Shown in pieces: positions 20,730 to 28,177 of a stretch of DNA of 37,645 bases. The stretch covers positions 1 through 37,645 of the IMG/VR virus record IMGVR_UViG_3300013103_001392, one strand, 5' to 3'. Each line of letters starts with the position of its first letter. The first letter of the stretch is position 1. The position numbers were made by a program, and so were the translations under genes. Source of the DNA: a virus. The notes under the pieces were generated by a model, which was given only the letters and a program-made list of their open reading frames with translations, was not told where the DNA came from and did not search any database.

Positions 20730-23150
20730 ATGGAGAGTCTATATAAAATAAAATTTAGATTCCCGTTATGTTTGAGTGAGAAAGATAGGGGAGATTTCAT
20801 ACTAGAAGGATTTGCTGCAGCAAATGATTTTGATTTCCAGAATGATATAATTTCTGATCGTGCTTTGAAGCGAGCAGCGAAGAAATTTGCGAAACGAGGG
20901 AAATTTTGTCTAAATCATACGGAAAAAGAGATTGGAAAGATTTTAGATTGTAAATTCAAGAACGGAAAAATTTGGATTAAAGCGAAGGTCACAGATCCTG
21001 AAATAATTGAGAAAATCAAATCGGGAGAGCTCAACTCACTCTCGGTAAAAGGAGTAGTGGATTTTCGAAAAGTTGAGCGAGTATTTTCTCCCGAGTTAAA
21101 TTTAACTTTAAAGGTCGTTACGGATTTGGATCTTGAGGAAGTTTCTTTAGTTCCTCAGGGTGCAAATCCAGAAGCTAAAGCGATTCGATGGTATATTTCA
21201 AAAGCCATCGATTCGACAGAAAAAATCATGAAAGAAGAATTAGAAAAGGACTTTGAGAATTTATCTGAAGAAAAAGGAGAAGAAATTCTGGAAGAAGCCG
21301 AGGAAGAAGTTAAAACAGAGGATGAAGAAAAAGAAACAGAGGAAGAAACAGAAGAAACAGAAGCAGAAGATACAGAAAAGACAGAAAACGAAGAAACAAA
21401 AGAAACAGAAGATGTTGAGAAAGAAGAAGAATCCAAAGATGAAGAAACTCAAGAAGAAAAGAATACAGAACTTTCTGAGATATTTGTTGAGAAATCTGCT
21501 TATACACGATGTATGGCTAAAGAATTGAAAAAAGGCACTCCATTTAAAGAAGCTGCTAAGATTTGTAGCGAGAAAGCGAAGAAAACAGAGAAAATGTTAA
21601 GAATTGAAAAATCAGCTTATACAGAATGTATGAAACGGGAGATGAAGGCTGGGAAAACAATGGCAGAAGCAGCCAAGATTTGTAGAGAAGAAACCAAGGA
21701 AACGAAAGAGAAGGGGAAATATCCTTCAGCATATCCTTATCCTGAAGGATATTCCAGAGCTTATGGATATCCTTATGGCTATCCATACGGATATCCTTAT
21801 GGCTATCCTTATCGCTATCCTCGTTTAAGAAAGAATGGAGGAGGCGGAGCAATAGATATAATCAAAGAAGCTTTGGATAAACTGATCAAAGAGGTAAAAG
21901 ACGAAAAGATTCTTGAGCGTTTAAAAGAAATTCGAGAAATGGTTGGCAAATTAAGAAGACTTGGACAACTCTATCCTTCAGTCTATCCTTATCCTGAAAC
22001 GAAAAAAGAACTTTCTGAAAAAGAAGAAAAGATTATATATCAAGTAATCAATTCTGGAAGAGTTGATTTGAGTGAAGGGGCTCGATTTAAAAAAGAATTA
22101 CTGAGAGTTGGAAGATGGTTTCATGGAGCTAGTAAAAACGGAGTTCTTGAAGTAACAAAAGATTTCTTGAAAAAGATTGTGAAGAACTTTAAGGATAGAG
22201 TTATTGATAATGTCTTCGTGCCATTAGGACATCCTGTAGGAGATGATCCATCTAAGAATGTTGGAGAAGTAATAGATTTACAGGCTACAGATGATGGAAA
22301 GCTGATTGCTGAAATTGAAGTGAAAGACGAAAAAGTAGCAGAAAAGATTAAAAAAGGTTTAATCAAGGGAATTTCTGCAAGTATTGCAGAAAATTACATT
22401 CGAAAAGATACTGGAGAAGAAGTTGGTCCCGTCTTATTCCATGCTGCTTTGGTTAGCGAGCCATACATTAAAGGAATGGCTGGATTTGTTCCTTTGTCAG
22501 AACTAACTGAAGGCAGTTTGATAATTCCAATTCTTAATATGGAACCTCCCTTGACCCTAGATGAGTTAACAGATAGAATAAAGAAGTTAGAAAGAAAGAT
22601 TGAACTTGCTGAAGTTACTGAAGAAACAGAGAAAGTTTCGAAAGAAGAAACTTCTTCAGTCGAAGAATCCAAAGAGGAGGAATCCAAGTCTTCCGAAGGC
22701 AGCGAAGAGGCTGCGGAGGAAGAGAAGGAATCCAAATCAGAGGAATCTGAGACTGAAGAAGAATCAGCCGAAGCCGAAAAAGAAATAAGCTTGGCTGAGG
22801 CTGAAAGAATGTATGAAGAATTGCTTAGAGAAGGAAAAGTGACTCCCGCCGAGAAGGAATTTCTTATTCCTTTACTTACCTCGAATGAGGAAATTCAACT
22901 TTCAGAAAATAAAAAGGTCGCTTCTGGAAGAGCTCTCTTTGAGTATTTAAAGAGACAATCTCCTAAATTCTCATTAAGTGAAGATGGAACGTCAGCAGTC
23001 CCGGATAAAGAACAAAAAGAAGAGAAAGAAATCCCGAAAGAGATCGATGAAATTTTGGAGAAGATGGATTTCAGCGATCCTGAAGATAAAAAAGCTATTT
23101 ACGAAGAATTCAAAAAGAATTTAGGAGAAAGTCGATCAACTCCTTTTTAG
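20730..23150 (+). CDS. Fusion of two prohead proteases and scaffold
   Basis: The N-terminal domain (about 1-150) looks like an XkdF/HK97-type prohead protease: AAANDFDFQNDIIS, LNH at 61-63 (His63), LNSLSVKG (Ser103 or Ser105), LEEVSLVPQGANPEA. A Glu-rich region follows, then two copies of a SAYTxCM…EAAKIC motif (about 256 and 300), then YPYG repeats (about 333-365). A second protease domain (about 450-610) resembles Mu protease I, with PLGHP (His about 501) and KGISASIAENY (Ser about 548). The C-terminus is acidic and helical, like a scaffold. The protein is 806 aa, about twice the usual protease-scaffold length. It would mature the prohead and remove the scaffold. It starts 12 nt after the 2241-aa gene. 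Confidence 0.78.
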   Translation: MESLYKIKFRFPLCLSEKDRGDFILEGFAAANDFDFQNDIISDRALKRAAKKFAKRGKFCLNHTEKEIGKILDCKFKNGKIWIKAKVTDPEIIEKIKSGELNSLSVKGVVDFRKVERVFSPELNLTLKVVTDLDLEEVSLVPQGANPEAKAIRWYISKAIDSTEKIMKEELEKDFENLSEEKGEEILEEAEEEVKTEDEEKETEEETEETEAEDTEKTENEETKETEDVEKEEESKDEETQEEKNTELSEIFVEKSAYTRCMAKELKKGTPFKEAAKICSEKAKKTEKMLRIEKSAYTECMKREMKAGKTMAEAAKICREETKETKEKGKYPSAYPYPEGYSRAYGYPYGYPYGYPYGYPYRYPRLRKNGGGGAIDIIKEALDKLIKEVKDEKILERLKEIREMVGKLRRLGQLYPSVYPYPETKKELSEKEEKIIYQVINSGRVDLSEGARFKKELLRVGRWFHGASKNGVLEVTKDFLKKIVKNFKDRVIDNVFVPLGHPVGDDPSKNVGEVIDLQATDDGKLIAEIEVKDEKVAEKIKKGLIKGISASIAENYIRKDTGEEVGPVLFHAALVSEPYIKGMAGFVPLSELTEGSLIIPILNMEPPLTLDELTDRIKKLERKIELAEVTEETEKVSKEETSSVEESKEEESKSSEGSEEAAEEEKESKSEESETEEESAEAEKEISLAEAERMYEELLREGKVTPAEKEFLIPLLTSNEEIQLSENKKVASGRALFEYLKRQSPKFSLSEDGTSAVPDKEQKEEKEIPKEIDEILEKMDFSDPEDKKAIYEEFKKNLGESRSTPF
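21762..21820 (+). repeat. In-frame YPYG tandem repeat
   Basis: An imperfect 12-bp unit (TATCCTTATGGC-like) repeats about five times and encodes GYPYGYPYGYPYGYPYRYP. Codon choice varies between units (CCTTAT, CCATAC), so the peptide repeat is being maintained rather than freshly slipped. The role is unknown; Tyr/Pro/Gly repeats give flexible, sticky linkers, here between the two protease domains. Confidence 0.75.
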
Positions 23151-23159
23151 AGTCAAACA

Positions 23160-23591
23160 ATGTCAGCTCTAACAGATAACTACGAAGCTAAACGCCAAGA
23201 CGGAGAGATAATTGAATTCCCAGTTAAGGCCTCAACCACGATTTATAAAGGTGCTCTTGTGGCGATTGATACATCAACAGGATATGCTGTTCCAGCTTCT
23301 GATGCCGCTAATCGTATCTTTGTTGGAGTCGCTGTTGAAAAGGCTGATAATTCAAGTGGAAGCAATGGAGATAAGAAAGTAAGAGTCTTTAGAACTGGAA
23401 CCTTCCAATTTAATTGCTCTAGTGCTGCTCAAACTTGGGTTGGAAAGAAAGTTTATGCTGTAGATGATAATACCGTTGCTTTGGCAGCTACTACATCAAA
23501 TGATGTCTTTGTGGGTGTAGTTGTTTCTTACGAGAGCTCAACTAAAGTGAAAGTTGCTATTGATGGAGCAGCTTTCACTGGAACTGACTAA
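23160..23591 (+). CDS. Capsid decoration (cement) protein, DUF2190-like
   Basis: The 143-aa protein has the small beta-barrel pattern of DUF2190/gpD-like head decoration proteins: STTIYKGALVAIDTSTGYAVPA, RIFVGVAVEKADN, KVRVFRTGTFQF, VGKKVYAVDDNTVALA, FVGVVVSY. It would bind the expanded capsid as a trimeric cement. ATG 23160 is 9 nt after the protease stop, and the capsid gene starts one base after its own stop (TAATATG). Length and gene order fit. Confidence 0.82.
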   Translation: MSALTDNYEAKRQDGEIIEFPVKASTTIYKGALVAIDTSTGYAVPASDAANRIFVGVAVEKADNSSGSNGDKKVRVFRTGTFQFNCSSAAQTWVGKKVYAVDDNTVALAATTSNDVFVGVVVSYESSTKVKVAIDGAAFTGTD

Positions 23592-23592
23592 T

Positions 23593-24531
23593 ATGCTAGT
23601 AAAAACAGATATTCCAAAATTATTAGAAGCTGGAATCAGGAGAGAGTTCATGAAAGAATTTGAACGGAAAGAAGCAGAATGGGAAAGGATTGCTATTCGA
23701 ATTAATTCAACAAAGGATTCAGAAACTTATGCTTGGCTTGGTTCTGTAGGAGATTTGCATGAATGGAAAGATGAAAGAATTCCCGAAGCTCTTTATGAGC
23801 ACTCTTATTCAATCAAAAATCTCGACTGGGAAGCCTCAATTGCTATAAGCAGAAATGCTATTGAAGATGAACAGTATGGACAGATCAAATTGAAAGTTCG
23901 TCAATTGGCTAATAGGGCTCGAAGATTCTGGGGAAAACAAGTATTCAAGATTCTCTCGCAAGGAAATCTTTCTACAGGAGATTCAGGAATTTATAATGGG
24001 AAGGATTTGAAATGTTATGATGGACAGCCCTTCTTCTCGGATTCTCACTCTGAGGGAGATTCAGGAACGCAATCTAATAAAGGAACTGTTGCTCTGACTT
24101 ATTCGAACTTACAGACTGCCATTCAGACAATGATGGGAATCAAAGATGATAAAGGAGAAGAATTGGATATTCGTCCCGATTTGTTGGTTGTTAATCAGAA
24201 GAACATGTTTGTAGCGAGAGAAATCTTGAATAGCACTTACTATCCAGAAGAAGGAACAACTACTGCCAAATTGGCAACGAATGTCTTAAAGGGATTATTG
24301 GATTTATATGTTACTCCTTATGTTGATGCGAATGATTGGTTTGTCTTTGATACTTCTGGTATTATTAAACCCGTAATCTTGCAAGTCAGAAAGGATATTG
24401 AGTTCTCAAGCTTATTGACTGGTCCAGAAGCATTCTTAAGAAAGAAACTTTACTTTGGTGTAGATTGGCGAGGAATGATTGGTTGGGGTCTCTGGCAATA
24501 CGCTTACGGTTCCTCTCCTGATTGGGCATAA
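23593..24531 (+). CDS. Major capsid protein, Mu gpT-like
   Basis: The 312-aa capsid protein resembles Mu gpT: AWLGSVGDLHEWKDERIP, an IKNLDWEASIAISRNAIEDEQYG arm, CYDGQPFFSDSH (the family's typical 'DGQxFF..DH'), then LLVVNQKNMFVAREIL and FLRKKLYFGVDWRGMIGWGLW at the end. ATG 23593 immediately follows the decoration stop; upstream in-frame codons to 23554 overlap that gene and are less likely. It is the last gene before the structured leader and the glycan module. Maturation by the upstream protease is expected, but a cleavage site is not evident. Confidence 0.85.
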   Translation: MLVKTDIPKLLEAGIRREFMKEFERKEAEWERIAIRINSTKDSETYAWLGSVGDLHEWKDERIPEALYEHSYSIKNLDWEASIAISRNAIEDEQYGQIKLKVRQLANRARRFWGKQVFKILSQGNLSTGDSGIYNGKDLKCYDGQPFFSDSHSEGDSGTQSNKGTVALTYSNLQTAIQTMMGIKDDKGEELDIRPDLLVVNQKNMFVAREILNSTYYPEEGTTTAKLATNVLKGLLDLYVTPYVDANDWFVFDTSGIIKPVILQVRKDIEFSSLLTGPEAFLRKKLYFGVDWRGMIGWGLWQYAYGSSPDWA

Positions 24532-24561
24532 GGCTTCAATAAATTAAGAATCCTTTAAGTC

Positions 24562-24672
24562 TTCTATCACGGGGAGAGCTTGATCCCTTGCCAAGCTCGA
24601 TGATCCGTGATAGAATGGAGAGGCAGGGATTCTAGAGTTGGAGATTTGAGCCTCTCCAGAATCTCCAACTCT
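24562..24672 (+). ncRNA. Structured leader: nested hairpin plus interleaved helices
   Basis: The element lies between the capsid gene and the first sugar gene. Hairpin 1: 24562-24572/24605-24615 (11 bp) enclosing 24576-24582/24592-24598 (7 bp). Then two perfect interleaved helices: a, 24617-24624/24650-24657 (8 bp), and b, 24634-24646/24660-24672 (13 bp), in order a-b-a'-b'. The connecting loops are 9, 3 and 2 nt. The ATG at 24679 starts 6 nt after the last paired base, so the structure would cover the initiation region. No U-tract follows. Pseudoknot or switch controlling read-through or translation is inferred. Confidence 0.65.
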
Positions 24673-24678
24673 TCTATT

Positions 24679-25647
24679 ATGAAAAAAGAGATTCCATTCC
24701 AATATAATAAGGAATATTTCAAATCAATTTCAGATGCCTATAAAAAGACGGCGAAGAAAATAAGTAAAATTCGTTGGGATTTTGTTAAATTTATAAAACC
24801 AAAAGTAGTTCTTGATTATGGAGCGGGAGCAAATTTTCTAACTAAATTTGCCCCAACAGGAATCATTGTTGATTCTTTCGATATTGGAAAATATCCCGTT
24901 AAATATACAGGAATCAGGCATAAATTTTATGACCTGATTTTTTTATGTGATGTTTTGGAACATATTCCCGATTTTAGGATTTTAGATAAATTATTTAAAA
25001 AGACGAAATATATTTATGTTTCTGTTCCTCTTTTGCCGAAAAATAAATCTTTAAAGAAATGGAAACATTTTAAATTCGAAACAGGTGAACATCTTCATTT
25101 TTTCACAGAAAGAAGTTTGGATTTATTTTTCGAAGCTCGAGGCTTTAAACGAATCAAAAGTGGATATCCAGAATGTGAAATAAGAGAAGATATATACTCA
25201 GCTGTTTATAAGAAAGAAACTGTGGTTTTTACTAACGGAATTTTTGATCTTCTTCATATTGGTCATATCAAATTGCTAAAAGAAGCTAAACGTTTAGGAG
25301 ATTTTTTAATAGTTGGATTAAATTCCGATACTTCTGCCACAAAAATCAAAAGAAAGCCTATAAAAGACGAAAATCAAAGAAAAGCAATTCTAGAGGCTAT
25401 TGAATATGTTGATAAGGTAATAATATTTAGAGAAACTACTCCACTTCGTTTGATAAAGAGAATAAAACCTGATATTTTGGTGAAAGGAGGAGATTATAGC
25501 AGAGAAACTATTGTGGGACATGAATTTGTTGAAAGTTATGGAGGAAAAGTTGTTGTTATTCCCTTACTGAAAGGGTATTCAACAACAAAATTAATTGAAA
25601 ATATAAAAGGTCGCTCCTTTAAAACCGAAACAAGGAGGAAAAGATGA
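24679..25647 (+). CDS. Methyltransferase fused to a heptose-phosphate nucleotidyltransferase (HldE C-domain-like)
   Basis: Residues about 1-175 form a class I SAM methyltransferase-like domain (VVLDYGAGANFLTKF, then FYDLIFLCDVLEHIPDF). Residues about 180-315 are a cytidylyltransferase-fold domain of the RfaE2/HldE type: FTNGIFDLLHIGHIKLLKEA with HIGH at 193-196, GLNSDTSATKIKRK, PDILVKGGDY and GGKVVVIPLLKGYSTTKLI. In the known pathway this domain joins heptose-1-phosphate to ATP to give ADP-heptose. ATG 24679 is preferred because the longer frame would translate the structured leader. The next gene, its usual kinase partner, overlaps by 4 nt and has a strong AGGAGG site. The fused methyltransferase is unusual. 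Confidence 0.8.
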   Translation: MKKEIPFQYNKEYFKSISDAYKKTAKKISKIRWDFVKFIKPKVVLDYGAGANFLTKFAPTGIIVDSFDIGKYPVKYTGIRHKFYDLIFLCDVLEHIPDFRILDKLFKKTKYIYVSVPLLPKNKSLKKWKHFKFETGEHLHFFTERSLDLFFEARGFKRIKSGYPECEIREDIYSAVYKKETVVFTNGIFDLLHIGHIKLLKEAKRLGDFLIVGLNSDTSATKIKRKPIKDENQRKAILEAIEYVDKVIIFRETTPLRLIKRIKPDILVKGGDYSRETIVGHEFVESYGGKVVVIPLLKGYSTTKLIENIKGRSFKTETRRKR

Positions 25648-26423
25648 GAAAGAAAGTGGCAATAGTAGGAGATAGCTTCATAGATGTTTATATCTTTGGC
25701 AGAGTTGAAAGATTATCACCAGAAGCTCCGGTTCCTGTTTTGGATGTTACCCACAAGGAAGAAAGAGGAGGAGGAGCGATGAATGTTGCTAATAATTTAT
25801 ATGCTTTGGGGATTGAGCCAGTCTTGTTCACGATTTCTGATATGGAATGTCCTTATAAGGTGATTAGTCCTAAGAATTGCACTTCCTTGAAAAAGACTAG
25901 ATTCATTGGTAATGGATTTCAGTTATTAAGAGTTGATGAACCCCCTCGTTATTTGAAAGAAGATCTTGAAAGAGCAATTTATCCAGATCCTGATGAATTT
26001 GATTTGATCGCAATTGTTGATTATGATAAAGGATTAATAAAGGGCGGGAAAGCAACTATTGTAGATTCGAAAAAATCCGATTTAGATGTCTTTGAGGGGA
26101 GTGAATATCTCAAGGTTAATGAAAGAGAATTTCAGAAGGCTGTTGGAAAGGAAGTCTTTAAGAAAATATTCGTAACTAAAGGAAGTGAGGGAATAAGTTA
26201 TTATGAAGACGGAGAATGGAAATTTGATGAGCCCACAGACGCAAAGGAAGTTATAGATGTCACGGGGGCTGGAGATACCGTTATGGCTGTAATGATATAT
26301 TGTTTAATTAATGGAATAACCGATCCAAGAGAGATGATGCGATTGGCTAACAAAGCAGCAGGCATTGTTGTAAGCAAATTCGGGACTTCGGTTGTGAGTA
26401 AAGAAGAGCTTTTCGCACAATGA
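25644..26423 (+). CDS. PfkB-family heptose-7-phosphate kinase (HldE N-domain-like)
   Basis: This is a ribokinase-fold sugar kinase with the RfaE1-type signature VERLSPEAPVPVLDV, the GGGAMNVANNL nucleoside-sugar loop and the catalytic DVTGAGDTVMAVM (about residues 205-217), where the second Asp is the base. In the heptose pathway it phosphorylates heptose-7-phosphate at C1. At 259 aa it is shorter than the usual about 310-330, mainly in the middle. ATG 25644 overlaps the upstream gene by 4 nt (ATGA), with AGGAGG 8 nt upstream, one of the few clear Shine-Dalgarno sites here. An AAAAGGTC motif also lies at 25606-25613, on the same strand. Confidence 0.82.
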   Translation: MRKKVAIVGDSFIDVYIFGRVERLSPEAPVPVLDVTHKEERGGGAMNVANNLYALGIEPVLFTISDMECPYKVISPKNCTSLKKTRFIGNGFQLLRVDEPPRYLKEDLERAIYPDPDEFDLIAIVDYDKGLIKGGKATIVDSKKSDLDVFEGSEYLKVNEREFQKAVGKEVFKKIFVTKGSEGISYYEDGEWKFDEPTDAKEVIDVTGAGDTVMAVMIYCLINGITDPREMMRLANKAAGIVVSKFGTSVVSKEELFAQ

Positions 26424-27040
26424 AAAAGGTTAAGAAAATTTGGGGTCAAGAATTATGGATAGTAAATAGAGACTATTGTGGAAAAATCTTATTCCTGAAA
26501 GAGGGCTTTTCTTCTAGCTTGCATAAGCACAAAATAAAAGATGAGACTTTTTATATCATTAGAGGAAATGTTTTGATGGAGATAGAAGGAAAACAAAAAA
26601 TAATGAAGCCCGGAGATTTTGTAAGAATTCCTCCGAATACCTGGCACAGATTTAGCGGATTAACTAGTGCGGAGATTGCTGAGTTCTCCACACATCATAG
26701 GGATTCAGATACGACAAGAAGAATAAAATCAGGAAGGAGTAAATTGAAAGTTGCTTATGATTTTGATGGGGTTGCAGATAAAATCAAGTTAAAGCCTAAT
26801 GCTCCGATAATTACTGGAAGAAGTTATGAAGAAATCGAAAAGATTCCTTCCAGTATTCGGTTAAAACATCCTATTTATTTTAATCCTGTGCCCATTATAG
26901 AAAAGACAAGAAAGAGTGAAATAAAATGGAAAGCTAAGATGATAAATTTGTTAGGAATAGAACTTTATTACGAGGATACTCCTGAAATTATTGTTGAACT
27001 AAGAAAGCGTTGCCGAAATTGTTATATAGTTAAAGTTTAA
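26420..27040 (+). CDS. Cupin fused to a HAD-like domain
   Basis: Residues 1-105 are a cupin: FLKEGFSSSLHKHKIKDETFYIIRGNVLMEI followed by GDFVRIPPNTWHRF, with the metal-binding histidines and glutamate visible. This resembles sugar-nucleotide-associated cupins of the phosphomannose-isomerase type. Residues about 110-206 begin VAYDFDGVADKI, with Asp114 and Asp116 in the HAD motif I position, then ITGRSYEE and a final YYEDTPEIIVELRKRC. The place between kinase and epimerase suggests it supplies the phosphatase step (GmhB analogue) or a sugar isomerase, but neither is proved. It overlaps the kinase stop by 4 nt. Confidence 0.65.
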   Translation: MKKVKKIWGQELWIVNRDYCGKILFLKEGFSSSLHKHKIKDETFYIIRGNVLMEIEGKQKIMKPGDFVRIPPNTWHRFSGLTSAEIAEFSTHHRDSDTTRRIKSGRSKLKVAYDFDGVADKIKLKPNAPIITGRSYEEIEKIPSSIRLKHPIYFNPVPIIEKTRKSEIKWKAKMINLLGIELYYEDTPEIIVELRKRCRNCYIVKV

Positions 27041-27067
27041 AGGAGGAGAAGAATTTCTTCTCCTCCT
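27041..27067 (+). terminator. Perfect intergenic hairpin after the cupin-HAD gene
   Basis: AGGAGGAGAAG at 27041-27051 pairs with 27057-27067 (11 bp) around an AATTT loop. It begins on the base after the TAA stop and ends 8 nt before the next ATG. No U-tract follows, so intrinsic termination is doubtful; it could be an RNA-stability or processing hairpin. The AGGAGGAG arm would itself be masked as a Shine-Dalgarno site. Confidence 0.45.
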
Positions 27068-27075
27068 ATCAAATT

Positions 27076-27870
27076 ATGAAGAAACGAATTTTCATAACTG
27101 GAGGATACGGATTTATAGGTTCAAATCTGGTCGATTTTCTCAAAGATAAATATGATCTAACATTATGGGATAAAGATATTTGTGAAGGGATTCCCATAAA
27201 AAATAATTTCGATTTTATTTTTCATTTAGCGGCTAATACCGATTCGAGATTCCCTGATGATATTGAAATGTATCGCAATAACATATTAGGCTTTTTAGAG
27301 ATTCTCAAATTTGCTCTCAAGGGAAAGAGTAAACTGATTTATGCTTCGAGTGCAGCTGTTTATGGATGTAAATCTAAGGAAATAATTAACGCTTATGCTC
27401 ATTCTAAGATGATAATAGATGAAATCGCAGAAGAATTTTTCGGAAAATTGAAAATAGTTGGATTACGTCCTTTTAACTGCTTCGGAAAAGGAGAATTAAT
27501 GAAAGGCAAAAATGCTAGTATTATCACTCAGTGGCGAGAACAAATACTTTCAGGAAAACGGCCGGTGATTTTTAAAGGAAATTACAAACGAGATTTTATC
27601 TATATCAAAGATGTTGTTCGAGGATTTGAACAAGCAATGAAACTTCCCAATGGAATTTATGATTTAGGAAGCGGAGTCGCGACAGATTTTCGGGAAGTTC
27701 TCAAAATAGTTATAGAAACACTAGGAATATCCGTAAAGCCTAAATTTGTTAAAAATCCCTACGAAGGAAGTTATCAGGAATATACAAAGGCCGATATTTC
27801 TTGGGGCTTCAAGCCTCGATTTACATTAAAAGAAGCAATCAAAGACTATTTCTTAAATGAAGCTGTTTGA
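27076..27870 (+). CDS. NAD-dependent sugar epimerase/dehydratase (extended SDR)
   Basis: The nucleotide-binding GGYGFIGSN is at residues 9-17, FHLAANTDSR follows, then SSAAVYG and the catalytic YAHSK (Tyr107, Lys111). The substrate-binding RPFNCFGKGE and DFIYIKDVVRG segments are typical of NDP-sugar epimerases. At 264 aa it is slightly short for the family (about 310-340). In this cluster HldD-type epimerisation of ADP-heptose is the attractive role, but GDP- or UDP-sugar substrates cannot be excluded. It overlaps the next gene by 14 nt. Confidence 0.82.
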   Translation: MKKRIFITGGYGFIGSNLVDFLKDKYDLTLWDKDICEGIPIKNNFDFIFHLAANTDSRFPDDIEMYRNNILGFLEILKFALKGKSKLIYASSAAVYGCKSKEIINAYAHSKMIIDEIAEEFFGKLKIVGLRPFNCFGKGELMKGKNASIITQWREQILSGKRPVIFKGNYKRDFIYIKDVVRGFEQAMKLPNGIYDLGSGVATDFREVLKIVIETLGISVKPKFVKNPYEGSYQEYTKADISWGFKPRFTLKEAIKDYFLNEAV

Positions 27871-28177
27871 ATTATTTTCTCTATTCTTCTTTCACTTTTT
27901 AGCTGATTTCTGTTTTCAGCCGGAGTGGATGGGAAAGATGAAAATAAGAGACCCTTTTACATTAATAGCTCATTGCTTTGTTTGGGCAGGTTTTTTGAGT
28001 TTTGTCTTGATTTATTTCTTTGATTTTGCTATTTGGAAATTTTTCTTCTTATTCTTGGGTCATCTTTTTTGTGATTATTCAAAACATAAATTTTATCATA
28101 AGTTACCGTTTCATCTTAAGAATTTAATCGATCAAACTTTTCATTTCTTTCAATTAATAATCGTATGTTTCCTTTAA
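27857..28177 (+). CDS. DUF3307-like integral membrane protein
   Basis: The 106-aa protein is very hydrophobic and aromatic, with about three membrane helices: LFELFSLFFFHFLADFCFQP, LIAHCFVWAGFLSFVLIYFF and FFFLFLGHLFCDYSK. The FLADFCFQPEWM string matches the DUF3307 signature 'FLADFxLQTxWM'. Members occur in phages and bacteria without a known function. It overlaps the epimerase by 14 nt and the following glycosyltransferase by 13 nt, so it is co-expressed with the glycan genes. Confidence 0.7.
   Translation: MKLFELFSLFFFHFLADFCFQPEWMGKMKIRDPFTLIAHCFVWAGFLSFVLIYFFDFAIWKFFFLFLGHLFCDYSKHKFYHKLPFHLKNLIDQTFHFFQLIIVCFL

Noticed and set aside
21155-21530. Ser-rich, Phe-rich and Lys-rich frames opposite or beside the Glu-rich region of the protease
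   Set aside because: They are shadows of GAA-repeat codons in other frames and have no independent signal.
21762-21820. CRISPR-like short repeats
   Set aside because: The 12-bp units are contiguous, in frame and encode YPYG; there are no spacers. No CRISPR array was seen elsewhere.
24607-24678. N-terminal extension of the nucleotidyltransferase gene
   Set aside because: It would translate the interleaved-helix leader; ATG 24679 starts the recognisable domain.
10628-27040. Recoding of TGA
   Set aside because: TGA ends several well-defined genes at the expected place (for example 10628-10630 and 26421-26423), so the standard code fits.
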